Assembly (NCBI GenBank): GCA_964440805.1
Contig: CAYTTR010000012.1
Location: 1 to 63,480 of the forward strand
Direction of reading: 5' to 3'
DNA length: 63,480 nucleotides
Source of the DNA: CAYTTR01 sp964440805
Lineage (GTDB): Bacteria; Acidobacteriota; Aminicenantia; Aminicenantales; Aminicenantaceae
The notes beneath the pieces are model-generated. The model made no database searches. It had not been told where the DNA came from and saw only the letters and a list, made by a program, of their open reading frames with translations. Shown here piece by piece: positions 8,964-17,741 of the stretch (position 1 is its first letter; the number at the start of each line of letters is the position of its first letter). The translations under genes were made by a program, and so were the position numbers.

Positions 8964-9766
8964 GGTTCCATAGTTCTTTTGGCAATTCCTCTTTTGGAAC
9001 TTTTGATAAAGCGGACAATCTCATCCCTGTCTTCATCAGGAGGAAATTTTTCCAGGATTTTTTTTAAAGCCTGGGATGTATTCAAATCAGAATAAAAAAT
9101 AATTTTAAATATCTTTTTTAAATTATTGATACGTTCTTTAGAATAACCCTTTCGTCGGAGGCCAATGGAATTAAGACCGTACAGGCGAAGAGGTCTACTC
9201 CCAGCCACCCGGCAGAAGGGACAAACATCTTGAGTTATAACTGAATAACCCCCTACATAAGAAAATTTTCCCAGGCGGCAGAACTGATGAACACCGGAAA
9301 AAGCACTGACTGTAGCAAAATCATCCACAGTCACATGGCCAGCTACAGTTGCTCCATTCATAAAGACAACCGAATTGCCAATCCGGCAGTCATGAGCCAC
9401 ATGCGAATAAGCCATAAAGTAGTTATCATCTCCGATAAGAGTCTCCCCTCCCCCTTTTACTGAGCCCCGGTTGATGGTCATAAATTCCCGGAAAACATTT
9501 CTATTTCCGATGACTAAGGTTGTTTTTTCTCCCTTGTAAGTGACATCCTGGGGCTCAGTCCCTACAGAAGAAAAAGGAGAAAAGTGACAATCTTCTCCAA
9601 TTTCTGTCCATCCTGTGATGGAAACATGAGCCTCTATCCTGGTATTTTTTCCGATTGATGCATTTTCTCCCACCTGGGAAAACGGACCAATGAACACTCC
9701 GCTTTCCACCCGGGCTTTAGGAGAAACTACTGCTGCCGGGTGAATATCAATTTCATTCCTGCTCAT
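8942..9766 (-). CDS. lpxA: UDP-N-acetylglucosamine O-acyltransferase LpxA
   Basis: First enzyme of lipid A synthesis: transfers a 3-hydroxyacyl chain from ACP to UDP-GlcNAc (or its 3-amino analogue). The left-handed beta-helix of hexapeptide repeats spans about 8-185, followed by a helical C-terminal domain. The catalytic His falls at residue 125 in VAHDC, the same number as in E. coli. I chose the ATG at 9766 because it follows GAGGAA and gives a 274-residue protein starting MSRNEIDIHP. An in-frame ATG at 9847 would add 27 unrelated residues inside fabZ. It overlaps the fabZ end by 14 bases and lpxI by 22. Confidence 0.95.
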   Translation of the reverse strand: MSRNEIDIHPAAVVSPKARVESGVFIGPFSQVGENASIGKNTRIEAHVSITGWTEIGEDCHFSPFSSVGTEPQDVTYKGEKTTLVIGNRNVFREFMTINRGSVKGGGETLIGDDNYFMAYSHVAHDCRIGNSVVFMNGATVAGHVTVDDFATVSAFSGVHQFCRLGKFSYVGGYSVITQDVCPFCRVAGSRPLRLYGLNSIGLRRKGYSKERINNLKKIFKIIFYSDLNTSQALKKILEKFPPDEDRDEIVRFIKSSKRGIAKRTMEPWEEDLE

Positions 9767-10235
9767 TCCGTTCCTCAAACTCGATGAGTGAGGCGACAAC
9801 TTCTCCTTCTCCAGCAATTTCTCCATCAACAAAGGCTTTCCCAGCAATATGACAGATTCCGTGCTTCATTTTCAAAATTTCTACTTCCAGCCTCAACTGA
9901 TCTCCAGGTACTACCGGTTTACGGAAGCGCGTTTTATCAATTTTACTCAATACCAGCAGTTTATTTTCCGGCTCATCAAGAGAATGGTAGACAAGAACTC
10001 CTCCTGCCTGGGCAAGAGCTTCAACAATTAAAACTCCGGGCATGATTTTCAGCCGCGGAAAATGGCCCTGGAAAAATGGTTCGTTGGAGGTTACATTCTT
10101 CAGGGCAACAATAGCTTTACCCTTTTTCAGCTCGAGAACCCGGTCAACCAGCAGGAAAGGATAACGATGAGGAAGTATTTTTTGAATCTGTTCTATATCG
10201 ATAAGAAAATTATTACGAAGCTGATTTTGAGACAT
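9753..10235 (-). CDS. fabZ: 3-hydroxyacyl-ACP dehydratase FabZ
   Basis: A hot-dog-fold dehydratase of fatty acid elongation, 160 residues. The catalytic His58 (GHFP) and Glu72 (PGVLIVEA) are present. It sits between ompH and lpxA as in many lpx clusters, so elongation and lipid A acylation share the 3-hydroxyacyl-ACP pool. Its start lies 23 bases inside the end of ompH and its end overlaps lpxA. lpxD, which lies between skp and fabZ in enterobacteria, is absent here. Confidence 0.95.
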   Translation of the reverse strand: MSQNQLRNNFLIDIEQIQKILPHRYPFLLVDRVLELKKGKAIVALKNVTSNEPFFQGHFPRLKIMPGVLIVEALAQAGGVLVYHSLDEPENKLLVLSKIDKTRFRKPVVPGDQLRLEVEILKMKHGICHIAGKAFVDGEIAGEGEVVASLIEFEERNEQE

Positions 10236-10749
10236 CGTATCTCTTGATAACTTCCTCAGTGATATCTATCCCGGGATCGGCGTAGATGGCTCCACTGTTA
10301 CGCAGGTCGAAAATAATATCCATTTCCATGTCCTGACCGATTTTCTCAATAATGGGGATGAGCTCATTCTGCAGCCTGGTAAACAACCGGCTCTGCAACT
10401 CCTGCATTTCACGGTAAGAGTCTTCGGCAAACCTTGTTCTTTCGGTACGCTTTTTTTCCAGGTCTGAGCGGAGTTGAATGAGGGCTTCGTTGGACAGAGT
10501 CATTCCCTGTGTACTCAATCTTGTTTCCAGTTTCCGGATGTCCTCATCCATCCTGGCTATTTTGTCCTGGTTATCTTTGTTTTTCTGCTCCAACTGGCTG
10601 AGGATCCTTTTGCCCTCAATTGATTTTTCAAGAACTTCCATGGAATTAACCACTCCGACCTTGAATCCCTCTTGAGCTATCCCAAAAGAAAACAGCAGGA
10701 AGAACAGAACTGCGAACGCAAAGCCTTGACTTGTAGTTCTCCTTAACAT
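10213..10749 (-). CDS. OmpH/Skp-family periplasmic chaperone
   Basis: A 178-residue exported protein with a signal peptide (about 1-26) and a long central coiled coil (about 45-125) rich in Lys, Glu and Arg. This is the Skp trimer architecture that shields unfolded outer-membrane proteins. It lies directly downstream of bamA, the usual genomic position. The N-terminal FKVGVVNSMEVLEKS strand and the C-terminal segment ending near ITEEVIKRYD are typical of the OmpH family. Confidence 0.9.
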   Translation of the reverse strand: MLRRTTSQGFAFAVLFFLLFSFGIAQEGFKVGVVNSMEVLEKSIEGKRILSQLEQKNKDNQDKIARMDEDIRKLETRLSTQGMTLSNEALIQLRSDLEKKRTERTRFAEDSYREMQELQSRLFTRLQNELIPIIEKIGQDMEMDIIFDLRNSGAIYADPGIDITEEVIKRYDVSKSAS

Positions 10750-10781
10750 CTCAAGCCTCCTTTAAATAATTCCCTATGGGA

Positions 10782-13139
10782 TTAAAATGTCGTCCCTATG
10801 GCAAAGCGGAAGGCAAAATTAGAATCATCCGCATATATTTGCCGGTTATTATAAGCGAATATTAATCTAAACGGCACCCTCAGGGCAGGAATAAAAATTC
10901 TAAATTCCAAGCCCGCGGAGGAATAAAGATTGTTGATGTTTATTTTCTGCCCGGGTGCATAAGCATTTCCTACATCGTAAAAGAAAATTGTATAGAGAGG
11001 ACCTGCTACCTGGATGATGTATTCAGCATTAACTACAAGAGATTTCTCCCCACCGAGGTTAGTTCCGCTTTCACCTCTGGGACCGATGGTGTAAATATTG
11101 TATCCCCGGATAGACATTTCTCCGCCAAGGAAAAATCTTTCCCAGAAAGGTATTTCAGAGTCACCGATACGTTTGATGAACTGGTATTCTGTGTGAAATC
11201 CCAGGACATGATTCTTGAAAAGAGGCTGGTAATGAGTAAACTCAAAGCGCGGCTTGATCAAGCTGATATCCCCTCCAAGAAAAGAACCTGCAAATTTCAT
11301 TCCAGCTAAATAGAGAGTACCCCGTGTAGGAGTAAGAGGGCTGTCTATCGTCGAGCGGTAAATGGTGGAGGTGATGCTGCTCATATGGTACTTTCCCAAG
11401 CCAAACATTGAAGTTGCGGGGTACTGGGGATATCCGCTGTAGTAACCTGAATAATAGGAAGGATCATAGAAATAAAAATCGTCTCCTTCTTCGGGAAGAC
11501 TGACCTTGATGAAATCAAAGCCGTAGGAAACGTTTGTTCTCCAATATCCCTTGACTCTGGCGGAAAAATTGAGATTAATTCCCCGGGTTTTCTGATTATA
11601 TAAGCCTGGATAAACCATGAACCGGTCATAAATATTGAATCCCAGAGAGATTGGCCGGTCGAAGATATAAGGTTCGGTGAATCCGAAGTGGTAATTCTTG
11701 ATTCGTTTTCCGTACTGGAGCATAAGTTCAAGATTTTCTCCAGCTCCCATGAAATTAACGGTGGAATAACTCAAAGCCACAAAGGTCCCGGAGTAGCCGC
11801 TGTAGCCGGCAGTAAACTGGATATTATTTCGTTGAAGCTCTTTGACCTTGAGAATTACATCCATTTGATGAGGGTCTTCCTGGGTTGGCCTGATGTCGGG
11901 TTCTCCCTCTAACTCAACCAGCCCCAACTGTTTCATCCTCAAAATACTGTCTTTGAAAAGAGCTAAGCTGAAACGATCTCCTTCCCTGAGGAGGAATTCC
12001 CTCCTGATTACTTTGTCCTTGGTGTAAGTATTGCCTCTGAATTGAAGCCGGTGGAGATGGACCACCTCTCCTTCATAAATATTGAAGGTGAGATTAACCA
12101 GCTTTCTTTTGGGATCAAGATTCTCAACCGGAATCACCTGAGCATAAAGATAGCCGGCATTCCTGTAAATTTCTCCGATATCCTCGACAGCTTCCTCTCT
12201 CGTTTTGGTGCTGTATAATTGACCGGATTCAAGATCAATAAGGCTGCGCAAAAACTGAGTGGAAATGACTTTTGCTCCTTCGACTTTGACTTCTCCTGCC
12301 TTATAACGGAAGCCGGCCTCAACGGGAATTATTATCTGTTTCATGGTCTGTTTTTTAAAAAATATGGAACGTTTCTTGACCTCCTCTATTCGAGGTTCGC
12401 CGATGTTGGCTTCCATATACCCATATTCTTGCAGCTTTTTTTTAATCCCCTGGATATCCTCATTCAGCTTGTTCGGTTTATAGACATCCTTTCCGGTTAT
12501 CCAGGAAATAAGGCTGTGCCCCTTGTTGTCTTTTAAGGCACCATGAAGATAGCTTTGAGGAAGTTTAGGGCTTCCTGTAAACACAACGTCTCCTACCCGG
12601 ATTTTAGGACCTTCATCAACATTGAAAACAACCTCAAGCTCATTATTCCCCTTTCTGTTTACAGCCACCTCAACCTTGCTTTCAGCCAGTCCCTTTTCCC
12701 TTAGTAAGCTTTCTATTCTCTGTTTTATGCGGTCAATCTTGAATGGATTATAGTAAGAATAAGGCAGAATATATTCATCGTTTTCCTTGAGTTTATCAAC
12801 GATATCATTTTCTTTGAGCTTTTTCCCCGTTTTGAAAATTATATCCTTGATAACAGGATTTTCTTCTACCACGATCTTGACTACTTTCCCCCTCTCCCCT
12901 TCTTCTTCTTCTATTTTAAGGTCGGAAAAAAAGCCAGTGGACCAGAGAACCTTGAAATCTCTTTGGAGAAGCTCCTGGTTGTAATAATCTCCTTCTCTTG
13001 AGGAAAGATAGTAGAGAATGGTTTCCCTGGTAACTCTTTCGTTACCGATAATTTCAATCTTTTCCACAATTTCCTGGGCGGATAGAAAGGCTGGAAACAG
13101 AAAACCAATAAGAATTGAGATCCATATTACTCTTCTCAT
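10782..13139 (-). CDS. bamA: Outer membrane protein assembly factor BamA
   Basis: Central component of the beta-barrel assembly machine, an Omp85 protein of 785 residues. It has a signal peptide (about 1-21), five POTRA domains (about 24-420, starting EIVEKIEIIGNERVTRETI) and a 16-stranded barrel to the C-terminal Phe. The conserved IRGY loop motif is present near residue 685. It is followed by ompH, fabZ and lpxA. Its presence is firm evidence of a diderm cell. The C-terminal residue is Phe, as expected for barrel proteins. Confidence 0.96.
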   Translation of the reverse strand: MRRVIWISILIGFLFPAFLSAQEIVEKIEIIGNERVTRETILYYLSSREGDYYNQELLQRDFKVLWSTGFFSDLKIEEEEGERGKVVKIVVEENPVIKDIIFKTGKKLKENDIVDKLKENDEYILPYSYYNPFKIDRIKQRIESLLREKGLAESKVEVAVNRKGNNELEVVFNVDEGPKIRVGDVVFTGSPKLPQSYLHGALKDNKGHSLISWITGKDVYKPNKLNEDIQGIKKKLQEYGYMEANIGEPRIEEVKKRSIFFKKQTMKQIIIPVEAGFRYKAGEVKVEGAKVISTQFLRSLIDLESGQLYSTKTREEAVEDIGEIYRNAGYLYAQVIPVENLDPKRKLVNLTFNIYEGEVVHLHRLQFRGNTYTKDKVIRREFLLREGDRFSLALFKDSILRMKQLGLVELEGEPDIRPTQEDPHQMDVILKVKELQRNNIQFTAGYSGYSGTFVALSYSTVNFMGAGENLELMLQYGKRIKNYHFGFTEPYIFDRPISLGFNIYDRFMVYPGLYNQKTRGINLNFSARVKGYWRTNVSYGFDFIKVSLPEEGDDFYFYDPSYYSGYYSGYPQYPATSMFGLGKYHMSSITSTIYRSTIDSPLTPTRGTLYLAGMKFAGSFLGGDISLIKPRFEFTHYQPLFKNHVLGFHTEYQFIKRIGDSEIPFWERFFLGGEMSIRGYNIYTIGPRGESGTNLGGEKSLVVNAEYIIQVAGPLYTIFFYDVGNAYAPGQKININNLYSSAGLEFRIFIPALRVPFRLIFAYNNRQIYADDSNFAFRFAIGTTF

Positions 13140-13145
13140 TTTATT

Positions 13146-13298
13146 TTACCTTATAGCATATTTTTTAAAAAATATCCAGAGACAGCAGACTAATTGACTG
13201 CTCCCCCACCGGTTGATGACTACCCTCGTTTTATTCATTTCTCCGGATTCTTCTGCTTGAATCATCAATAAAGAAACCTTCCCGGTTATAGATGCCAT
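13146..13298 (-). CDS. Possible small reading frame between lolD and bamA
   Basis: A 50-codon frame starting MASITGKVSLL and ending KKYAIR. The frame is also open upstream through the lolD stop region, without an earlier ATG. There is no clear ribosome binding site and no family I recognise. It could be a remnant of a larger gene or chance. Its 3' end overlaps the 18-bp AT palindrome at 13158-13175. Confidence 0.18.
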   Translation of the reverse strand: MASITGKVSLLMIQAEESGEMNKTRVVINRWGSSQLVCCLWIFFKKYAIR

Positions 13299-13335
13299 TG
13301 GCCTTAAATTCAGACCCTTTTCATTAGAATTAACT

Positions 13336-14022
13336 TTATGGAAGGGAAAAAAGTTTCATTTGTCCTTCTTCCATTAGGTATATTTTTTGGCAAAAGCGGG
13401 CCACTTTTTCATCATGAGTCACAATTATTGAGGAAAGCCCTCTCCTGATGTGCAAATCCTTAATAAGCTGAAGAATTCTTTTTCCTGTTTTCCAGTCAAG
13501 ATTGCCGGTCGGCTCATCAGCCAGAAGAAGGCTTGGCTGGTTGATTAATGCCCGGGCAATGGCCACTCTTTGCTGTTCCCCACCGGAAAGCTGGGGAGCT
13601 CCCTGGAATGCTCTGTTTTCTAAGGAGACTTCTTTTAAAAGCTTCATTGCCTGTTTCTCTGCTTCTGTTCGATTCAATCCCCGGATTAATAGAGGGAAAC
13701 AGACATTTTCGAGTGCCGTAAACTCCGGCAGAAGATGGTAAAACTGAAAAATAAATCCAATTTTCTGGTTCCTGATGGAAGCTTTCTCCTCCTCGCTCAT
13801 TGATATAACATTCTGGCTTTCGAGAAGAATTTTTCCCCGGGAAGGCTTGTCCAGCAAACCAAAAAGATTCAATAGAGTAGTTTTTCCCACTCCCGAAGAA
13901 CCCATGACAGCAACCAGTTCACCCTGGGACAAGGTGAAATCAATTCCTTCAAATACCCTGAGAATCCCCTGAGGAAGGGGATAATCTTTTCCCAGGCCGT
14001 GTGCTTCCAGTATGTTATTCAT
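13336..14022 (-). CDS. lolD: Lipoprotein-releasing ABC transporter ATPase LolD
   Basis: ATPase subunit (228 residues) of the LolCDE complex that extracts lipoproteins from the inner membrane. Walker A GSSGVGKTT is at 41-49, the signature LSGGEQQRVAIAR near 144, and Walker B LLLADEPTGNLD follows. It overlaps the permease gene lolC by 8 bases, so the pair is coupled. Similar ATPases serve MacB and FtsX systems, but the adjacent LolC-type permease and bamA support LolD. Confidence 0.93.
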   Translation of the reverse strand: MNNILEAHGLGKDYPLPQGILRVFEGIDFTLSQGELVAVMGSSGVGKTTLLNLFGLLDKPSRGKILLESQNVISMSEEEKASIRNQKIGFIFQFYHLLPEFTALENVCFPLLIRGLNRTEAEKQAMKLLKEVSLENRAFQGAPQLSGGEQQRVAIARALINQPSLLLADEPTGNLDWKTGKRILQLIKDLHIRRGLSSIIVTHDEKVARFCQKIYLMEEGQMKLFSLP

Positions 14023-15235
14023 ATTTCAAAGCTACAACGGGATCGATCTTGGAAGCCCTGTGTGATGGAAAGATAGTTGAAAGAAAACTAATGAGAAGGC
14101 TCACTCCCACCACCAAAAACAATTCTTCGGGCCGGATGCGAAAAGGAACATAGGAAATCTGGTAAATATCTACTGGAACCCGGATGAGCTTAAAGGTGTT
14201 GGCAGCCCAGCACCAGATTGCCCCCAGAGTTACACCAAGAAAAGTTCCCACAACTCCGATCATGGAACCCTGGTAGAAAAAAATTCTTCTGACTTGCTGA
14301 AAAGTAGCTCCCATGGCCATCAACACTCCAATGTCCCGTGTTTTTTCCATGACCATCAAGATCAGGGTGGCAATGATATTCAAGGCAGCCACAAAAACAA
14401 TCAGGGCAATGGTAAAAAACATCAATTTTTTCTCCAGCTTGAGAGCAGAAAAGAGAGCTCTGTTAAGCTCCATCCAGGTAGTAATGTAAGTATCAACCGG
14501 CAATAAAGGCTTGATCTTCTGTCCCATCTCCTCGGCTTTAAAAATCCTTTTAATTTTAATCTGGAGGAGGCTGACTTTGTTTTCCAAGCCCATTAATTTT
14601 TGGGCCTCTGCCAGATGAAGGAGGGCTGTTGAAGAATCATATTCATAAAGGCCGGTATGAAAAATACCTGCCACTCTGAATTTTTTTGTCTTAGGCAGAG
14701 GACCAACAGGAGACAAACGGGCGGCAGCCGTCAGGACGGAAACAACATCGCCAACTCCCGCTCCTATCCGAAAAGCCACATCTCTTCCCAGGAGGATTTC
14801 CGGTCTTTTCTCGTCCTCACCGGGAAGAGCACCTCGCTCCAATTCCTGGAGCCAGGGCGATTCTTTTAGCTCCCGTAAAAAATCAATTCCTCTCAAAACA
14901 ACTCCACTGCTTTTGTAGGGGCCGGTAAGAAGAACTGTGTCATAAACCACAGGAGTAACATGAGTCACCTCTTCCAATTGCTGAATATTATCCATCAGCC
15001 GGGAATATTCAGACAGGCTTTCCCCTGAAATATCGGAAACCATCAAGTGCGAGGTAGTTCCGAGAATTTTATCCTGGACATCAGACTGGAATCCCGATAT
15101 CAGAGCTAAGGCGATAACCAAGGCCATAACTCCGATTGTAATGCCCAGGATGGAGATAAAGGTTATGACTGAAATAAAGGCCTGCTTTCTTCTGGCAGTC
15201 AGATATCTCCGGGCCACAAACAATTCATATCTCAT
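14015..15235 (-). CDS. lolC: Lipoprotein-releasing system permease LolC/LolE
   Basis: An inner-membrane permease of 406 residues. It has one N-terminal transmembrane helix (about 20-45), a large periplasmic MacB-like domain (about 50-260) and three C-terminal helices (FtsX domain, about 270-400). The N-terminus MRYELFVARRYLTARRKQ is typical of LolC/E. Only one permease gene is present, so the complex is probably a LolC homodimer with LolD, as in many non-enterobacterial diderms (inference). Confidence 0.92.
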   Translation of the reverse strand: MRYELFVARRYLTARRKQAFISVITFISILGITIGVMALVIALALISGFQSDVQDKILGTTSHLMVSDISGESLSEYSRLMDNIQQLEEVTHVTPVVYDTVLLTGPYKSSGVVLRGIDFLRELKESPWLQELERGALPGEDEKRPEILLGRDVAFRIGAGVGDVVSVLTAAARLSPVGPLPKTKKFRVAGIFHTGLYEYDSSTALLHLAEAQKLMGLENKVSLLQIKIKRIFKAEEMGQKIKPLLPVDTYITTWMELNRALFSALKLEKKLMFFTIALIVFVAALNIIATLILMVMEKTRDIGVLMAMGATFQQVRRIFFYQGSMIGVVGTFLGVTLGAIWCWAANTFKLIRVPVDIYQISYVPFRIRPEELFLVVGVSLLISFLSTIFPSHRASKIDPVVALKYE

Positions 15236-15267
15236 GGAATCACTCCATCATTAATCCCTCTGTCTGT

Positions 15268-16800
15268 CTACTCCTGTTTTGGCCGAAGGAGGGGAAAAAG
15301 GATTACTTCCCGGATGGACTGCCGGTTTGTCAATATCATGACCAATCGGTCTATCCCGATTCCCTCTCCTCCGGTAGGGGGAAGGCCATATTCCAAAGCC
15401 TCGATGTAATCAATGTCGATCATGTGGGACTCTTCATCCCCTTTGCTCCTTTCTTCCGCCTGCTCTTCAAATCTCTTTTTTTGCTCTTTAGGGTCGGTCA
15501 ACTCGCTGAAAGCATTCGCCATTTCCATGCCGGCCATTACCAGTTCGAACCTTTCGGCTTCCTCCGGGTTTTCCGGTGAAGACTTGGCCAGAGGAGAAAT
15601 ATCTCTTGGCGGATTGACAATAAATACAGGTTGAATAAGATTAGGCTTAACGTACTTGTCAAAAAGCACATCCAGGGCCTTTCCGTAAGAGAGAGGAACC
15701 CTATCCGGGGCAAGAGCAGAAGCCAATTCTCCCACTTCTTTTTCATCGTTCAAACGGGACGGAGAAATTCCACTGAACTCAGCGAGAGTCTCCTTGAACT
15801 TCATTCTCTTCCAGGGCCTTTTAAGAGAAATCATATGATCACCGAAAGGAATCTCTTCCTTGCCAAGCACAGCCTTGCATAGTCCGGTGATAAGTTCTTC
15901 AGTGAGCTTCATCATGTCGTTGTAATCCTGGTAAGCAGCATAAAATTCCAGCATTGTGAATTCAGGATTATGTTCTGAGGAAATCCCTTCGTTGCGAAAA
16001 TTCCTGTTGATCTCATAAACCTTTTCCAATCCTCCCACCACCAGTCTTTTGAGATAAAGTTCAGGAGCTATTCTGAGATAGAAGTCAAGGCCCAAAGCAT
16101 TATGGAAAGTTTTAAATGGCTTGGCCAAGGCTCCACCGGGGATGGGATGCATCATGGGAGTTTCAACCTCAATATAACCTCTTTCATCAAAAAATTTCCT
16201 TACAAAAGTTATTACGGCACTTCTTGTTCTGAAAACCCAGGCTGAATCAGGATTAACAATCAAGTCTAAATATCGTTTTCTGTACCTTAGTTCAACATCC
16301 TGCAGCCCGTGCCATTTCTCAGGGAGAGGGTGAAGGCATTTAGCCAAAAAGGTGACGGACTCCGCCAGGATAGTCAGTTCGCCGGTTCTTGTTTTAAAAA
16401 GATTCCCCTCAACAGCCACAACATCCCCGATATCATAAAGAGAGAACCTCCGGTACTCCTCCTCTCCAATTTTGTCCTGCCTCAGATAGACTTGAAGTTT
16501 TCCCCTGCTTTCTGAAAGGTGAAAAAAGGTAGCCCGTCCCATTTTCCTGACTGAGAGCATCCGGCCGGCAGTTACTACATGGAGCTTTTCTTTTTCCAGT
16601 TCTTCCGGGGCTAAGCTAAAATAAGACTGAACAATACTTCCTATCGAATGGGTTATTTTCACTCGATGGGGAAAAATGTTCACTCCTTCCCGGGCAAGTT
16701 GATTTAATTTTTCATCCCTGATAACTTCCTGTTCGCCTGAGCGGGAGAGTTCAACTTTCTCTTTTCTCTGTTTTTCCTTGGGATTTTTTATTTCCTTCAT
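15268..16800 (-). CDS. lysS: Lysyl-tRNA synthetase, class II
   Basis: Charges tRNA-Lys. It has 510 residues with an N-terminal OB-fold anticodon-binding domain (about 70-175) and a class II core. Motif 2 carries FRNEGISSEHNPEFTMLEFY and motif 3 GEGIGIDRLVMIL near the C-terminus. The first 30 residues are charged and overlap the 3' end of nusB by 50 bases. No later ATG precedes the conserved VNIFPHR region, so this start is kept, although a non-ATG start inside is possible. A tRNA-Lys(CTT) gene lies at the far end of the window. Confidence 0.95.
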   Translation of the reverse strand: MKEIKNPKEKQRKEKVELSRSGEQEVIRDEKLNQLAREGVNIFPHRVKITHSIGSIVQSYFSLAPEELEKEKLHVVTAGRMLSVRKMGRATFFHLSESRGKLQVYLRQDKIGEEEYRRFSLYDIGDVVAVEGNLFKTRTGELTILAESVTFLAKCLHPLPEKWHGLQDVELRYRKRYLDLIVNPDSAWVFRTRSAVITFVRKFFDERGYIEVETPMMHPIPGGALAKPFKTFHNALGLDFYLRIAPELYLKRLVVGGLEKVYEINRNFRNEGISSEHNPEFTMLEFYAAYQDYNDMMKLTEELITGLCKAVLGKEEIPFGDHMISLKRPWKRMKFKETLAEFSGISPSRLNDEKEVGELASALAPDRVPLSYGKALDVLFDKYVKPNLIQPVFIVNPPRDISPLAKSSPENPEEAERFELVMAGMEMANAFSELTDPKEQKKRFEEQAEERSKGDEESHMIDIDYIEALEYGLPPTGGEGIGIDRLVMILTNRQSIREVILFPLLRPKQE

Positions 16801-17233
16801 TCTCTTCTGCCTTATTTAAATTTTTCATCCGGGGAAGGCTTTTTCTAATTGCATCCAGAACCCCGTTTATGAAAACAGCCGACTTTTCTCCGGAAAATTT
16901 TTTGGCAATCTCAATGGCCTCATTAATAATTATAGCTGGAGTTATGTGTTTCTCAAAAACAAGTTCAAAAACAGCGATTCTCAATATATTCCGGTCTATG
17001 AGAGCCATGCGTTCCAGCTTCCAGTTTTTAGAAACCGATTGAAGAATCCGGTCGAGTTTATCTTTCTGTTCGCTTATTCCTTTAACCAGCCAGGTGCAAT
17101 AATTTTGGATTTCTGTGGACGGAGAAATGTTTTTCCAGAAATCCTGGAGAACTTTTTCCTCGGAAGAAGGCTCAAATTCCAGTTGATATAAAATCTGAAG
17201 GCAACACTCCCGAGCTTTTCGTCTTTTCCCCAT
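16751..17233 (-). CDS. nusB: Transcription antitermination factor NusB
   Basis: An RNA-binding all-helical protein that acts with NusE in rRNA antitermination. It has 160 residues; the NusB fold covers about 1-138 with RKARECCLQILYQLEF at the N-terminus and the helix containing INEAIEIAKKFSG. The last 20 residues are a charged tail whose codons overlap lysS. It sits next to ribH, the common ribH-nusB pairing. Confidence 0.93.
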   Translation of the reverse strand: MGKRRKARECCLQILYQLEFEPSSEEKVLQDFWKNISPSTEIQNYCTWLVKGISEQKDKLDRILQSVSKNWKLERMALIDRNILRIAVFELVFEKHITPAIIINEAIEIAKKFSGEKSAVFINGVLDAIRKSLPRMKNLNKAEENEGNKKSQGKTEKRES

Positions 17234-17259
17234 TCACATCTTCAGGATTTATGAAAATT

Positions 17260-17730
17260 TCAACCAAGTTTTGCTGTTTTTACCAGATTAATAGTCTCCA
17301 CAAGGGAAAAAGCAGCATCATAACCTTTGTTTCCAGCTTTGGAGCCAGCTCTTTCTATCCCCTGTTCAATGGTATCAACAGTGAGAATACCAAAAGAAAC
17401 CGGCACTCCATCTTCAAGAGAAATCTGAGCCAGTCCTTTGGTTACTTCGGCACTCAAGAAATCGAAATGAGGAGTATCTCCGCGGATTAAAGCGCCCAGG
17501 CAGAGAATTCCATCCACTTCTTTTTTCAAGGCAAGTTTCTTGGCTACAAAAGGAACTTCAAATGAGCCGGGAACTTTATAGATAAATACATTTTCTTTCT
17601 CGGCTCCAAGCTTGGACAGGGCCTCCAAGGCACCTTCCAGGAGTCTTTCTGATATAAACTGGTTAAACCGGCTGAGAACAATCCCGACTTTCAGTCCTTT
17701 AGCCAGCAAGTTACCTTCAAACGACTTCAT
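17260..17730 (-). CDS. ribH: 6,7-dimethyl-8-ribityllumazine synthase
   Basis: Penultimate step of riboflavin synthesis: condenses the ribityl-aminouracil with dihydroxybutanone phosphate. The 156 residues match the family, with GALIRGDTPHFDF carrying the catalytic His and GILTVDTIEQ near the C-terminus. It probably assembles as an icosahedral or pentameric capsid. It has a strong AAAGGAGG site and lies 26 bp before nusB. No other rib gene and no FMN riboswitch was seen. Confidence 0.95.
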   Translation of the reverse strand: MKSFEGNLLAKGLKVGIVLSRFNQFISERLLEGALEALSKLGAEKENVFIYKVPGSFEVPFVAKKLALKKEVDGILCLGALIRGDTPHFDFLSAEVTKGLAQISLEDGVPVSFGILTVDTIEQGIERAGSKAGNKGYDAAFSLVETINLVKTAKLG

Positions 17731-17741
17731 TTTGCCCTCCT

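Noticed and set aside
9764..9847. Longer LpxA start at 9847
   Set aside because: It would add 27 residues unlike LpxA; the ATG at 9766 has a GAGGAA site and places the catalytic His at 125.
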